In this document: piece by piece, positions 8,145-17,142 of the stretch
How the letters are laid out: each line of letters starts with the position of its first letter
How positions within the stretch are numbered: position 1 is the first letter of the stretch
NCBI GenBank assembly: GCA_001604105.1
Contig: LVAQ01000015.1
Location: 57,591-121,590 of the forward strand
DNA from: Clostridiales bacterium Firm_11
GTDB taxonomy: Bacteria; Bacillota; Clostridia; Christensenellales; Aristaeellaceae
Direction of reading: 5' to 3'
DNA length: 64,000 nucleotides
Notes under the pieces: generated by a model
Seen by the model: the letters and a program-made list of their open reading frames with translations, nothing else
The model's database searches: none
Told to the model about the DNA's origin: nothing
Made by a program: the position numbers and the translations under genes

Positions 8145-9050
8145 TCACGCGCCCGTTACCCACCGCTCCACCAGCGCCTCCGCCTGCCCCACATAATCAC
8201 TCTGCGTGTCCAGCCATACAATATCCGTATCACGCCGGAACCATGTCATCTGGCGCTTGGCAAAACGCTTGATGGCCTGCGCCAGCTCAGCCAGCATCGC
8301 TTCCGGCGTGGCATATGCCCCCAGCAGATACGCGCTCACATAGCGGTATTCAAGCCCCAGGCGGCGCAGAAAATCCGCGCTTACGCCTGCCTGTAAAAGC
8401 CCCTCCACCTCGCTGATCAACCCATCTGTTACACGCTGGCGCAGCCGTTGGTCAATGCGTTCGCATAAAACGGCGCGCGGCCAGGTTACGCCCAGCTTCA
8501 GCACACGGTAACGCGGTTCTCTGGAAGCGGGGCACGTATCCCCGTCATGCAGTTTCTCCAATGCTCGCATGATGCGGTTGCGGTTGGCCGGATCCGTGGC
8601 GGTTGCCCTTTCAGGGTGGCTGCCTTGCAGCAACTGGTAGAGCGCGGGCGTAGGCATCGCTTCCAACTGGCGGCGATAGGCAAGGTCGGGCGCGATATCC
8701 GAAAGCTGATAGCCCTCCGTAACCGCGGCAACATATAGCCCTGTGCCGCCCACCAGAAAGGGTATCCTGCCCCGTGTTAATATCTCCCCCGCCGCCGCGT
8801 AGGCAAGGCGCTGAAAATCCGCCATGGAGAAAAACACGCCCGGCTTGCAAACATCAATCAGGTGATGGGGCACGCCGCGCATCTCGGCGGCGGTCAGCTT
8901 GCCGCTGCCCAAATCCAGCCCCTGATATACCTGCCGTGAATCGGCGGAGATCACCTCGCCGTGAAAACGTAACGCAAGCGCTACGCCCAGGCCGCTTTTG
9001 CCGGATGCGTTCGTGCCCACCACCGCCACCATGCGCGGCAAATCATTCAT
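8145..9050 (-). CDS. miaA: tRNA dimethylallyltransferase
   Basis: 301 residues. MiaA adds a dimethylallyl group to N6 of A37 in tRNAs reading UNN codons, stabilising codon-anticodon pairing. Visible features: P-loop GTNASGKS near the N-terminus, ISADSRQVYQGLDLGSGKL (substrate and DSxQ motif), VPHHLID, FLVGGTGLY, and the C-terminal RRLGLEYRYVSAYLLG ... FAKRQMTWFR segment that contacts tRNA. I use the ATG at 9050 (MNDLPRM) since AGGAGC is 7 bases upstream; the ATG at 9056 is too close to it. The usual neighbours mutL and hfq are absent; a PP2C phosphatase gene lies 98 bases upstream in the same direction. Confidence 0.95.
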   Translation of the reverse strand: MNDLPRMVAVVGTNASGKSGLGVALALRFHGEVISADSRQVYQGLDLGSGKLTAAEMRGVPHHLIDVCKPGVFFSMADFQRLAYAAAGEILTRGRIPFLVGGTGLYVAAVTEGYQLSDIAPDLAYRRQLEAMPTPALYQLLQGSHPERATATDPANRNRIMRALEKLHDGDTCPASREPRYRVLKLGVTWPRAVLCERIDQRLRQRVTDGLISEVEGLLQAGVSADFLRRLGLEYRYVSAYLLGAYATPEAMLAELAQAIKRFAKRQMTWFRRDTDIVWLDTQSDYVGQAEALVERWVTGA

Positions 9051-9148
9051 ATCCATCGCTCCTGTTTATGGCATCAGGTTGGGCGGCATAGCTGCTGGCT
9101 TCCCCCAGCTGCCGCGTCGCGCGCGGTGCTTGCCGCCCTGCGCCGTGG

Positions 9149-10009
9149 TCAAAGCCGATAGCCGCGCATACGGCTGGCATAGCGCGCCAGGCGACCACGC
9201 AGGCTTATACCGCCGGGCCCCTGTACAAACATGCAAAGCGCGGTAATGTTATCCTGCCCGCCGTTGTCCAGCGCCTTTTGCACCAACAGATCCACAACAT
9301 GCCCGGGCGTGCGGCCAATCAGCAGCGCATGGCGGATGGCCGCATCCTCCACCATATCCGTCAGGCCATCGCTGCAAAGCAGGTACCCGTCCCCGGCTCT
9401 GGCGGGGATGGGCGGGGATAGATAGGGGCGGAAGGCCTCATCCCACGATGGCAGGCCGATGTACTGGTTAATCAGGTGCCGCCGTGGACTCAGCCGCGCC
9501 TGCTCCGGCGATATCATCCCTTCTTCAATCAACTGCTGCACCTCGGTATGATCGGTGGTCAGCTGATGCAGCACGCCGCCGCGCAGGCGGTAGAGGCGGC
9601 AATCGCCAATGCTCAGCACGCGGATGCGCCCGCCCCGCCACAGGCAGGCGGCAAGGGTGGCGCCAATGTACCCCGCGCCGCTGCTGCGCAGGCGGTAAAC
9701 CTGATCGGTCAGGTGGTGCAGCGCCTGCAACAGGGCTTCTTCAGGGATGCCGTTCGGGTTTGCGGCCTGTACATCACGAAGCGCCTCTGTCACCTGAAGG
9801 CTTGCCTGCGCGCCCAGCGCCGCGCCGCCAAGCCCGTCACACACGGCGTAGAGTTGGCTCACAGCGCCGCTTTCTGCCAGCAGGCGCCCGCCGTGCAGCA
9901 TCGCCTCCCGTGACAGCCAACGCCCGTTCAGGTAGAAATTATCTTCATTGGTGGGGCGCAGCTGGCCGCGATGGTTGCGTGCCGCCGCGGAAATCCGCCA
10001 TTTCGTCAT
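9149..10009 (-). CDS. PP2C-family serine/threonine protein phosphatase
   Basis: 286 residues with all main PP2C motifs: NEDNFYLNG near the N-terminus, AVCDGLGGAALGAQAS (metal-binding Asp and GG), IGDCRLYRLR, LCSDGLTDM and DNITALCMFV at the end. It dephosphorylates Ser/Thr-phosphorylated proteins using two Mn/Mg ions in the cytoplasm, commonly opposing a PASTA-type kinase, which is not in this window. Start at ATG 10009 (MTKWRISAAARNHRG) is set by GAGGAGGGC 6 bases upstream; the frame stays open upstream but without such a site. Confidence 0.9.
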   Translation of the reverse strand: MTKWRISAAARNHRGQLRPTNEDNFYLNGRWLSREAMLHGGRLLAESGAVSQLYAVCDGLGGAALGAQASLQVTEALRDVQAANPNGIPEEALLQALHHLTDQVYRLRSSGAGYIGATLAACLWRGGRIRVLSIGDCRLYRLRGGVLHQLTTDHTEVQQLIEEGMISPEQARLSPRRHLINQYIGLPSWDEAFRPYLSPPIPARAGDGYLLCSDGLTDMVEDAAIRHALLIGRTPGHVVDLLVQKALDNGGQDNITALCMFVQGPGGISLRGRLARYASRMRGYRL

Positions 10010-10204
10010 GCCTGCGCCCTCCTCTCCCGTTGGCGAAGTCTCACGCGTCTGCAATCTGCGCCGTATCCAAACCAATCGGAAACAAACACAGCCCAAGCAA
10101 GTCATGCCCAGCCGAATAGGCGTCCCGATCCTTTGTGCGGCAGTGGGAACATCGCAAACACTGGTTTCAGTATAGCAGTTCCCCCGCGGGATGTAAAGGC
10201 GGAT

Positions 10205-10330
10205 CCAGGGCTGCTAGCCCTGGTCAGGGTGCAGGGGTGAAACCCCTGCCGGGGTTTGGGGTGAAACCCCAAGCCCTCACAGCACAAATAGAATCAAAAG
10301 CAAGCACACAGCCCGCAGGGCGATGAAGCG
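10205..10330 (+). repeat. hairpin-array repeat, diverged copy
   Basis: Same stem order as the family at 16.5-17.1 kb but with different stem bases: CCAGGGCTGCTAGCCCTGG, GCAGGGGTGAAACCCCTGC, TTGGGGTGAAACCCCAA, then CCCGCAGGGCGATGAAGCGAGCG. The changed stem bases stay paired. It lies on the strand opposite to its flanking genes. Confidence 0.7.
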
Positions 10331-10390
10331 AGCGTCGGCAAAAACCAACAGCGGTCTTTACCAAACCAACACCCAGCCGCAAAACAACCA

Positions 10391-10425
10391 AAAACCTCCG
10401 CAGGCAAATGCCTGCGGAGGTTTTT
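10391..10425 (-). terminator. terminator of the sugar-binding-protein gene
   Basis: Stem AACCTCCGCAGGC / GCCTGCGGAGGTT with flanking A and T runs on either side (works in both directions). It is 19 bases past the stop codon of the solute-binding protein gene. Confidence 0.85.
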
Positions 10426-10443
10426 GGTATTCCCCGTACGGGT

Positions 10444-11742
10444 TTACTCGTTGGCGAAGTTGTACATTTCAATGGCGCTGTTGATGGCCGTAGCCGATTC
10501 GCTGATGACCTCCTCAGGCGTCATGCTGCCGCCGAGCATGTTTTCCCAGTTGGATTCGATGATGCCGCGCGCTTCGGTGAACACGCCCAGCAAAGCGCCG
10601 TGGGCTTCCACCGGGGAGGCATGCAGCTGGTCGATCGCGGTAACAAACAGGGGATTCTCTTCCATCTGCGTTTTCATCTCGTCCAGTTCATAGGCTTTTA
10701 CGGTTACCGGGAAGTAGCCGGTCTTCTTGTGCCAGTACACCTGCACCTCGGGAGAAACCGCGTACTGGATAAACCGCCAGGCTGCGTCCTTGGTTGCATC
10801 GTCACCCTTGTTCATCATCCACAGCGAAGCGCCGCCGATGGATACGCCGCCGTTTACGCCGGTCACCAGATCCGGTAAGGGCGCGGTGCCCAGTTGGAAG
10901 TTGCCGTCAACCGCCTTCAAAACGCTGGGCAGGCTGGCAGTAGAACCAAAGATGAAGCCCAGTTTGCCCGCGGCAAAAGCGCTGATGGTCGCCGAATCAT
11001 CACGGCCGAAGTTGGCGTTCAGCCCCTTATCCGTCATGGTTTTGATCCAGTTCATGAAGGTAACGCCAGCGCCGTTCTGGTCAAATTCCACAGCCGTGGC
11101 AGCCTCGATGCGGCCGTTATCGTTGTTGGCAAAGGTTTTGCCCTGCTTGGAGCAGTACTGCTCAAAGAACCAGGAGTATACGCGGAAGCTCATGCCCACC
11201 ACATCATCCTTGGTCAAAACCAGGCAGGCCGCTTCCAGCTCTTCCATGTTGGCAGGCGGCGCAGCGGGGTCAAGGCCATTGGCCGTCAGCAGATCCGCGT
11301 TAAAGTACATCAGCGGCGTGGAGGAGTTAAACGGCATGGAATGCAGCGTGCCATTCACCGTATAGTAACCCATGATGTTGGGCTCCAGCTGGGTGATGTC
11401 ATACCCGTTACGGTCGGTCACTTCCTGCATGGTCACAGCGTAGCCGCTGTCGATCATCCAACGGGTGCCGATATCATACAGCTGCATGATTTCCGGCCCC
11501 TGGCCAGTGGTCGCCGCGCTTTTAAGCTTGGTGATCGCATCATCATAAGAGCCCTGGTACTGCTCAATGACTTCGATATCGGGGTTGGCCGCGTTAAAAT
11601 CGGCAACCATTTGGGCGATTCCTTCGCCGCCGGCACCGCCCATCGAATGCCAAAAGGTGATGGTGGTTTTTTCCGCGAGCGCACTCATGCCGGTGGTCAT
11701 AACCAGCGCCACCGCGAGTACAAAGGATAGCATCTTCTTCAT
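10444..11742 (-). CDS. ABC transporter sugar-binding protein (family 1, UgpB-like)
   Basis: 432 residues. The N-terminus MKKMLSFVLAVALVMTTGMSALA is a signal peptide with an ALA cleavage site; the mature part begins EKTTITFWHSMGGAGGEGIAQMV, the standard opening of family-1 binding proteins for glycerol-3-phosphate, maltose-type or other sugars. It captures substrate outside the membrane and passes it to the permeases encoded divergently from 11954. Unlike most Gram-positive binding proteins there is no lipobox cysteine, so it would be secreted or held by something other than a lipid anchor. AAGAAGGG precedes the ATG. No sugar can be assigned. Confidence 0.9.
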   Translation of the reverse strand: MKKMLSFVLAVALVMTTGMSALAEKTTITFWHSMGGAGGEGIAQMVADFNAANPDIEVIEQYQGSYDDAITKLKSAATTGQGPEIMQLYDIGTRWMIDSGYAVTMQEVTDRNGYDITQLEPNIMGYYTVNGTLHSMPFNSSTPLMYFNADLLTANGLDPAAPPANMEELEAACLVLTKDDVVGMSFRVYSWFFEQYCSKQGKTFANNDNGRIEAATAVEFDQNGAGVTFMNWIKTMTDKGLNANFGRDDSATISAFAAGKLGFIFGSTASLPSVLKAVDGNFQLGTAPLPDLVTGVNGGVSIGGASLWMMNKGDDATKDAAWRFIQYAVSPEVQVYWHKKTGYFPVTVKAYELDEMKTQMEENPLFVTAIDQLHASPVEAHGALLGVFTEARGIIESNWENMLGGSMTPEEVISESATAINSAIEMYNFANE

Positions 11743-11804
11743 GGGTAACCCTTCTTTCTTGTTTTGCTTGCGCTTATGGTATCCTCAAACAGTGTAGTGG
11801 CAGG

Positions 11805-11847
11805 TTGTAAAATCCAAAGGCAGGTAACGGTATAGACCTTGTAAAAT
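11805..11847. promoter_or_regulatory. direct repeat TTGTAAAAT in divergent control region
   Basis: TTGTAAAAT occurs at 11805-11813 and 11839-11847, 34 bases (about three helical turns) apart, between the oppositely transcribed binding-protein and permease genes. Spacing on one helix face suggests an operator, but no regulator is encoded nearby. Confidence 0.35.
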
Positions 11848-11953
11848 GATACTTCATCACCAATTATACACATTCTTCATCAGCATCATCGCTTCTCTTA
11901 ACATACAAACGCTATACTATTGGCTGATCCAAATGGGATCATTGGAGGTAGCG

Positions 11954-12925
11954 ATGCAAAAAGTCATTCAACGTCCCTTGGAAGGCGCTCCTGTGGGCAG
12001 CCGAAAGCAAGAAGCGAAGCCAAAAGTGATTCACCGTCCCTTGGAAGTTGCTCCCGTGGGCAGCCGAAAGCAAAACAGGCTGGCGCCCTATTTATTCTTA
12101 CTGCCGGCGCTGTTCTTCTTTCTTTCCTTTTACTATGCACCATTTCTGCGCACCATCTTTACCAGCTTTGCCGTCACGGATGCCACCGGCAATTTCAAGA
12201 AAATGGTTGGGCTCAAAAACTTTATCATGATTTTCAGCCGTAAGGATTTCCCCGTCATCCTGCTGAACACCCTCAAATTTGTGCCGATGATCGTCATCCC
12301 CGCGCTGGTGCTGGGGCTTGCGCTTGCCATGTTTGCCAATCGCAAAATCCCGCGGGTGTCACGGCTGGTGGAAACCATGTTCTCCCTGCCCATGGCCATT
12401 GCCTCCGCCTCGGCCGCCTTGGTTTGGGGGCTCATCTACAACCCCGTTATTGGCATTGCAAACTATGCGCTGCAAACCAATATCAACTGGCTGGCCGATG
12501 CCAACTTCGCCATGTTTTCGGTGGCGCTGGTCACAGTCTGGTTGCAGTTGGGCGCCAATTTCATTTTCCTGCTCACAGGGCTGCGCGGTGTGCCGGAAGA
12601 TATCATGGAAAGCGCCATGATTGACGGCGCCAACGGCTGGCGCAAGTTTTTCCACATCACACTGCCGATGATCTCTCCCACGCTTTTTTTCGTGATATTC
12701 TGGAACATCATGAGCAGTTTTCAAGCCTTTGGGCAAATCCGCATCCTCACGCAGGGCGGCCCGGGCATCGCCACGCGTGTGCTGGTCTATGATATTTATC
12801 TGGAAGCGTTCATGAATTACCGCTTCGGTTCCGCGTGCGCCGAATCCCTGATTCTCTTTGCGATGATGCTCACCATCGCCCTGATTCAATTCCGTTTCGA
12901 GCGCAAGGGGGTACACTATGCGTAA
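11954..12925 (+). CDS. sugar ABC transporter permease (MalF/UgpA-like)
   Basis: 323 residues with six membrane helices and the permease EAA loop ESAMIDGANGWRKFFHITLP that docks on the ATPase. It forms the membrane channel with the product of the next gene. Start at ATG 11954, preceded by GGAGGTA. Odd: the cytoplasmic N-terminus carries two copies of a 21-residue unit (KVIQRPLEGAPVGSRKQ, then KVIHRPLEVAPVGSRKQ) ahead of the normal opening RLAPYLFLLPALFFF; the family normally starts there. No ATPase gene lies in the operon, so a shared MsmX-type ATPase is probably used. Confidence 0.9.
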   Translation: MQKVIQRPLEGAPVGSRKQEAKPKVIHRPLEVAPVGSRKQNRLAPYLFLLPALFFFLSFYYAPFLRTIFTSFAVTDATGNFKKMVGLKNFIMIFSRKDFPVILLNTLKFVPMIVIPALVLGLALAMFANRKIPRVSRLVETMFSLPMAIASASAALVWGLIYNPVIGIANYALQTNINWLADANFAMFSVALVTVWLQLGANFIFLLTGLRGVPEDIMESAMIDGANGWRKFFHITLPMISPTLFFVIFWNIMSSFQAFGQIRILTQGGPGIATRVLVYDIYLEAFMNYRFGSACAESLILFAMMLTIALIQFRFERKGVHYA

Positions 12926-13736
12926 CCCGAAATTCAACCTCAAAAGCGTCATCGGTCTTTTGCTGGGACTGATGATCATCTTTCCGGTGCTCTACGCGCT
13001 GTCCATCAGCCTGATGCCCGAATCTTTCATCGCTTCGTATCCGCCCAAGGTTTTCCCCGCAAACCCAACGCTGGATAACTACGTAAGCGCCTTTCGTACC
13101 GCGCCGATCACCCGCTTCGTGCTCAACAGCACTGTCATGGCGCTGTCCATCATGTCGGCACAGGTGCTCACCTCATCACTGGCGGCATACGCGTTTGTGT
13201 ATTTCTCGTTTCGCGGCAAAAAGTTCATCTTCCTGGCGATCCTGGCTACCATGATGATCCCCGGCGAAGCCATCATCATCTCCAATTACCTGTCGGTTGC
13301 CTCGGCGCAACTGCTGGATAGCTTCCTTGGCCTGTTTCTGCCCTACGGGGCATCGGCCATGGGCGTATTTTTGATGCGCCAGCAGTTTTTGACGGTGCCC
13401 AAAGAGTTCAAGGAAGCCGCCATTATGGACGGCTGTACGGATCGCCGCTATTTCTGGACCATCCTGATGCCGGTATCCATGCCGGCCGTCAGCGCGCTGG
13501 CAATCTACTGCTTTATCACCACCTGGAACCAATACCTGTGGCCGCTGCTGATAACCAACTCCGCCACCATGCGCACCGTGCAGATTGGCATCAGCATGCT
13601 GTCATTCGCGGATGGCCTGTCCTACGGCACCATCATGGCTGGTTTCGTGGCGATTCTCGTGCCCTCCATCCTGATTTTCATCGTCGGCCAAAAGCGTATG
13701 ATCGGCGGCATGATGGCAGGCTCCGTCAAAAGCTGA
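12918..13736 (+). CDS. sugar ABC transporter permease (MalG/UgpE-like)
   Basis: 272 residues, six membrane helices, with the EAA loop EAAIMDGCTDRRYFWTILMP. Partner of the preceding permease, overlapping it by 8 bases for coupled translation. The C-terminus QKRMIGGMMAGSVKS is the typical GL/GMxxGAVK ending of this family. The two permease genes are transcribed away from the binding-protein gene; a hairpin at 13826-13857 follows. Confidence 0.92.
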   Translation: MRNPKFNLKSVIGLLLGLMIIFPVLYALSISLMPESFIASYPPKVFPANPTLDNYVSAFRTAPITRFVLNSTVMALSIMSAQVLTSSLAAYAFVYFSFRGKKFIFLAILATMMIPGEAIIISNYLSVASAQLLDSFLGLFLPYGASAMGVFLMRQQFLTVPKEFKEAAIMDGCTDRRYFWTILMPVSMPAVSALAIYCFITTWNQYLWPLLITNSATMRTVQIGISMLSFADGLSYGTIMAGFVAILVPSILIFIVGQKRMIGGMMAGSVKS

Positions 13737-13825
13737 TGCGCCGCATGCAAGAACACACCACCCCTTTGCTGCCGCCCGCAGCGCCGCCCGTGGCTGCCTG
13801 TCGGCATGCTGTATCCCGATAAACA

Positions 13826-13857
13826 AAACCGCCGTGAACGCTTGTTTCACAGCGGTT
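13826..13857 (+). terminator. probable terminator hairpin after permease genes
   Basis: Stem AAACCGCcGTGAA / TTTCACaGCGGTTT with a short loop; no long T run follows, so efficiency is uncertain. The remaining 330 bases to the tag gene show nothing recognisable. Confidence 0.5.
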
Positions 13858-14193
13858 TGCTTCAAAAATCAATTGCCCCGCGCAGGTTGTGCGCACGGCT
13901 GCGGCATGATGGCAGCTTTCTTGCTTGATTGCATAAAGGCTACTGTGTGTGCATGCTTGGGTTTTGAAACCTCCGCAAATGGGTTTCCCCGCTAAAAACC
14001 CTGCTGGTGGCGCAGGCTGCCGTTACCCCCTCCGCTGCACAGAAGCGCTAAAGGGCGATATCCCTTGCGAAACTCGGGTTTCCCTCGTTAATCCCATTTT
14101 CACTGCGCACGATACGTACGCATACAACGATAAACGATTGGCGGGCGAGCTACGGGGCACATTGCCGCGGTCGATTGGCCGCCATGCGGTGTA

Positions 14194-14790
14194 TCAGCCC
14201 TTGCGATGCCCTTGGTTTTCCATCCCCTGCCGCAGTTCTTCCATCACAAAGCACGCCTGCTCATGATCGTTAATCACGCCAACGCTCTCCAAAAAACTGT
14301 AGATGGTTACGCTGCCGACAAACTTCATGCCGCGCTTTTTCAGATCCTTGGATACCGCATCGCTCAGCGGGCTTACCACGGGGAACACATCCTCGCGGCT
14401 CACTATCGGTTCGTTGTTGACAAAGCCCCACAAATAGCGGTCAAAACTGCCAAACTCCTTCTGAATCGCCAAAAACACCTGCGCATTGCTGATGGCGGCC
14501 AGTATCTTCAACCGATTGCGCACGATGCCATCCGCCTGCAACAGCCGCGCGACATCCGCCTCGCCGTATGCCGCGATGACGTTTGCGTCAAACCCCGAAA
14601 ACGCCGCCCGAAAGGCTTCCCGCTTGGATAAAACGATATACCACGAAAGCCCCGCCTGAAACCCCTCCAGAAAGAGCATCTCATATAGCTTTTGATCGTC
14701 ATGCAGCGGCCTGCCCCATTCGTGGTCATGGTAGGCTATCATCAGTTCTCCCTGCGGCCAGCGACAGCGGTGTTTCTGAGGTTGTGTCAA
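14194..14790 (-). CDS. tag: DNA-3-methyladenine glycosylase I
   Basis: 198 residues. Tag excises N3-methyladenine from alkylated DNA, starting base-excision repair. Features: RCRWPQGELMIAYHDHEWGRP at the N-terminus (Cys and His of the zinc snap and the YHDxEWG motif), LFLEGFQAGLSWYIVLSKREAFR (helix-hairpin-helix region), and a C-terminal His/Cys pair (NDHEQACF) completing the zinc site. The start is the TTG at 14790, set by AAGGAGGCG about 8 bases upstream. Monocistronic, flanked by repeats. Confidence 0.95.
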   Translation of the reverse strand: MTQPQKHRCRWPQGELMIAYHDHEWGRPLHDDQKLYEMLFLEGFQAGLSWYIVLSKREAFRAAFSGFDANVIAAYGEADVARLLQADGIVRNRLKILAAISNAQVFLAIQKEFGSFDRYLWGFVNNEPIVSREDVFPVVSPLSDAVSKDLKKRGMKFVGSVTIYSFLESVGVINDHEQACFVMEELRQGMENQGHRKG

Positions 14791-14864
14791 GGGTGCTCGC
14801 CTCCTTGTATGGGTTTCTGTTGTCTATGCCCCGCGCGTGAACATGACGGGGGATGGCGTTCGCC

Positions 14865-15293
14865 GCGGCGATGCATGCAATACGCAAATGCCGCGTCTAC
14901 CTGTGCCCACAGATGAACACCAAAGCGTTGCCCGCACCTGTCGCCTTAGAGGATTCCACCGTAAGCGCAGCAGGGCGGCGCACGCAATGCGTAAGTACCG
15001 CGTCAACCTGTGCCCACAGATGAACACCAAAGCGCGCCCGCACCTGTCGACTTGGAGGATTCCACCGTAAGCGCAGGGCGGCGCATGCTATGCGCAAGTA
15101 CCGCGGCAACCTGTACCCGCGTATGAACACCAAAGCGCGCCCGCACCTGTCGCCTTGGAGGATTCCACCGAAAGCGCAGCAGGGCGGCGCACGCAATGCG
15201 TAAGTACCGCGTCAACCTGTGCCCACAGATGAACACCAAAGCGCGCCCGCACCTGTCGACTTGGAGGATTCCACCGTAAGCGCAGGGCGGCGA
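14865..15293. repeat. four tandem copies of a 103-107-bp unit
   Basis: Anchored on ATGAACACCAAAGCG at about 14913, 15020, 15123 and 15229. Each unit also carries CCGCACCTGTCG, GGAGGATTCCACC, GCAGGGCGGCG and AAGTACCGCG. No coding potential is supported. It fills the gap between the AI-2E-family gene and tag. Confidence 0.9.
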
Positions 15294-15334
15294 ATGTAAC
15301 GCCATCGTGCCGCAATACCGCAATCCTCTGCCAG

Positions 15335-16489
15335 CTATTGCAGGCCGTCCGCCTCGTGACCCCGCCGCCAGCGCAGTTTCCAGTAACGCACCAGCAAAGC
15401 AAAATCTGCCGCTACGCCGTCAAAGAACCGCGCGCGTACCGCGCTCAGCAGCACCACCATTGCGATGGGGCCCACAATCAGCCCAATCACGCCGCCCAGG
15501 CGCATGCCCACAAACATGCCCACCAGCGAAAGCAGCGGCGACATCCCCAGGTTCACACCCAGCAGCTTGGGGTCAATCAGCCTGCGCAGCATGCTGTAAA
15601 TCGAGTAGAACCCGAGGATCACCCAACCGGCGTGCGCATCCTGAATCAAAAAGCACACGATTGCCCATGGGATGAAAAACACGCCGCACCCAAATTGGGG
15701 GATCATTTCTAAAAACGCGGCGGTAACGCCGATAAGCGCCGCGTAGGGAAAGCCCATCACTTGAAAGAACACCGTGGATATCACCATCAGCAGGAAGAAC
15801 CACAGTAGCTGTACGCGCACATAGCCCAGCACCCCGCGCAGCGCCGAGCGCCTGAGCATGGTCATGCTGTCTTCCTGCGCCGCGGATGGCTTGGGCGGGA
15901 ACACCGTGGCGCGCAGCTCCGGGTAACGGCGCGTGATGAAGTAAATCCCCAAAATCAGGAAATTCGCATACACCAGCGCATAAGGCAGGCTGGAGGCAAA
16001 CCCCAACAGAAAGTTAAGCGTGCCGCCCGCCAGCGCGGTACCCTGTTCGCCCAACCACTTATAGGCGGCGTTCAAAGATTCCCGCAAGGTATCGCTTACA
16101 TTGCCGGAAAGCCGCGCCGCCGCGTCCAAAACCCTGTCGGTCGCCTCCCGCAAGGCGTTGATGGCACTGTTTACGATGGTGGGCGCGTTGCTGGCAACAT
16201 TGATGATCTGCCCCACGGCAAAGCTTACAAACCAGTATACCAGCGTAAACATGGCCGCCGAAAACAGCACAACCCAAAAAGCCACCGCAATGCCGCGGTT
16301 GACGTGCAATCGTCGCTCAAAGAAGCGAATCAACGGCTGCAACGCCGCGGCCACGAAAGTGGCGATGATGAACGGGGAAAGCGAATCCCATAGAAACGGC
16401 ATCGCAAACTGGATCAACAGTGCCGCCGCCACACAGGCGAGCAGCCGCAGTGCGATGCGTTCGGCAGCATAGCGTACGGGTTGGTTCAT
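15335..16489 (-). CDS. AI-2E/PerM-family membrane protein (YtvI-like)
   Basis: 384 residues with about eight membrane helices and the family signature DPKLLGVNLGMSPLLSLVGMF-VGMRLGGVIGLIVGP near the C-terminus. Members export autoinducer-2 or ions, or, in spore formers, act in sporulation (YtvI); which applies is not decidable here. ATG at 16489 is chosen because AAGGGG lies 8 bases upstream; a GTG at 16498 overlaps that site. It is flanked on both sides by intergenic repeats, so it is probably a single-gene unit. Confidence 0.88.
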   Translation of the reverse strand: MNQPVRYAAERIALRLLACVAAALLIQFAMPFLWDSLSPFIIATFVAAALQPLIRFFERRLHVNRGIAVAFWVVLFSAAMFTLVYWFVSFAVGQIINVASNAPTIVNSAINALREATDRVLDAAARLSGNVSDTLRESLNAAYKWLGEQGTALAGGTLNFLLGFASSLPYALVYANFLILGIYFITRRYPELRATVFPPKPSAAQEDSMTMLRRSALRGVLGYVRVQLLWFFLLMVISTVFFQVMGFPYAALIGVTAAFLEMIPQFGCGVFFIPWAIVCFLIQDAHAGWVILGFYSIYSMLRRLIDPKLLGVNLGMSPLLSLVGMFVGMRLGGVIGLIVGPIAMVVLLSAVRARFFDGVAADFALLVRYWKLRWRRGHEADGLQ

Positions 16490-16554
16490 ACATCGCACCC
16501 CTTAAGGCAAAGCGAACACGGGATTCAAAACGCCAAGAAAGAATACATAAAGAC

Positions 16555-17125
16555 GGGTCAAGGGCGAAAGCCCTTGTCAGGTTTCCAAAGGGTGAAACCC
16601 TTTGGCGTGCCTGCGCGAACCCCAACGCCCCTACGCGAAGCGAAACCCCCGCAAGCGAGCGAACCGCCCGAAGGGCGATGAGGCGAGCGGCGGTAGCGCC
16701 CAAGCCCGCAAACAACCCAAAGACGGGTCAAGGGCGAAAGCCCTTGTCAGGTTTCCAAAGGGTGAAACCCTTTGGTGGGTTTGGGCAAAGCCCAACGCCC
16801 CTACGCGAAGCGAAACCCCCGCAAGCGAGCGAACCGCCCAAAGGGCGATGAGGCGAGCGCCGCAAGCACCCAAGCCAGCACCGAAACCCAAAGACGGGTC
16901 AAGGGCGAAAGCCCTTGTCAGGTTTCCAAAGGGTGAAACCCTTTGGCGTGCCTGCGTGAAGCCCAACGCCCCTACGCGAAACGAACCCCCCGCAAGCGAG
17001 CGAACCGCCCGAAGGGCGATGCGGCGAGCGCCGCAAGCGCCCAAGCCCGCAAACAACCCAAAGACGGGTCAAGGGCGAAGCCCTTGTCAGGTTTCCAAAG
17101 GGTGAAACCCTTTGGTGTGCCTTGG
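16555..17125 (+). repeat. hairpin-array repeat: three full 170-bp units plus a partial fourth
   Basis: Units begin GGGTCAAGGGCGAAAG at 16555, 16725, 16896 and 17066. Each contains, in order, CAAGGGCGAAAGCCCTTG, CCAAAGGGTGAAACCCTTTGG, a variable TTGGGC-type stem, a CGAAGCGAAAC segment, CGCCCGAAGGGCG and GATGAGGCGAGCGGCGG. Loops include GAAA and TGAA. Copies are 90% or more alike by eye. It is antisense to both flanking genes. Confidence 0.9.
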
Positions 17126-17142
17126 GCAGGGCGTAGCTGCTT

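Noticed and set aside
14865..15293. Possible CRISPR array
   Set aside because: Units are 103-107 bp and similar along their whole length; there is no short constant repeat with unique spacers and no cas gene. The same applies to the other tandem arrays.
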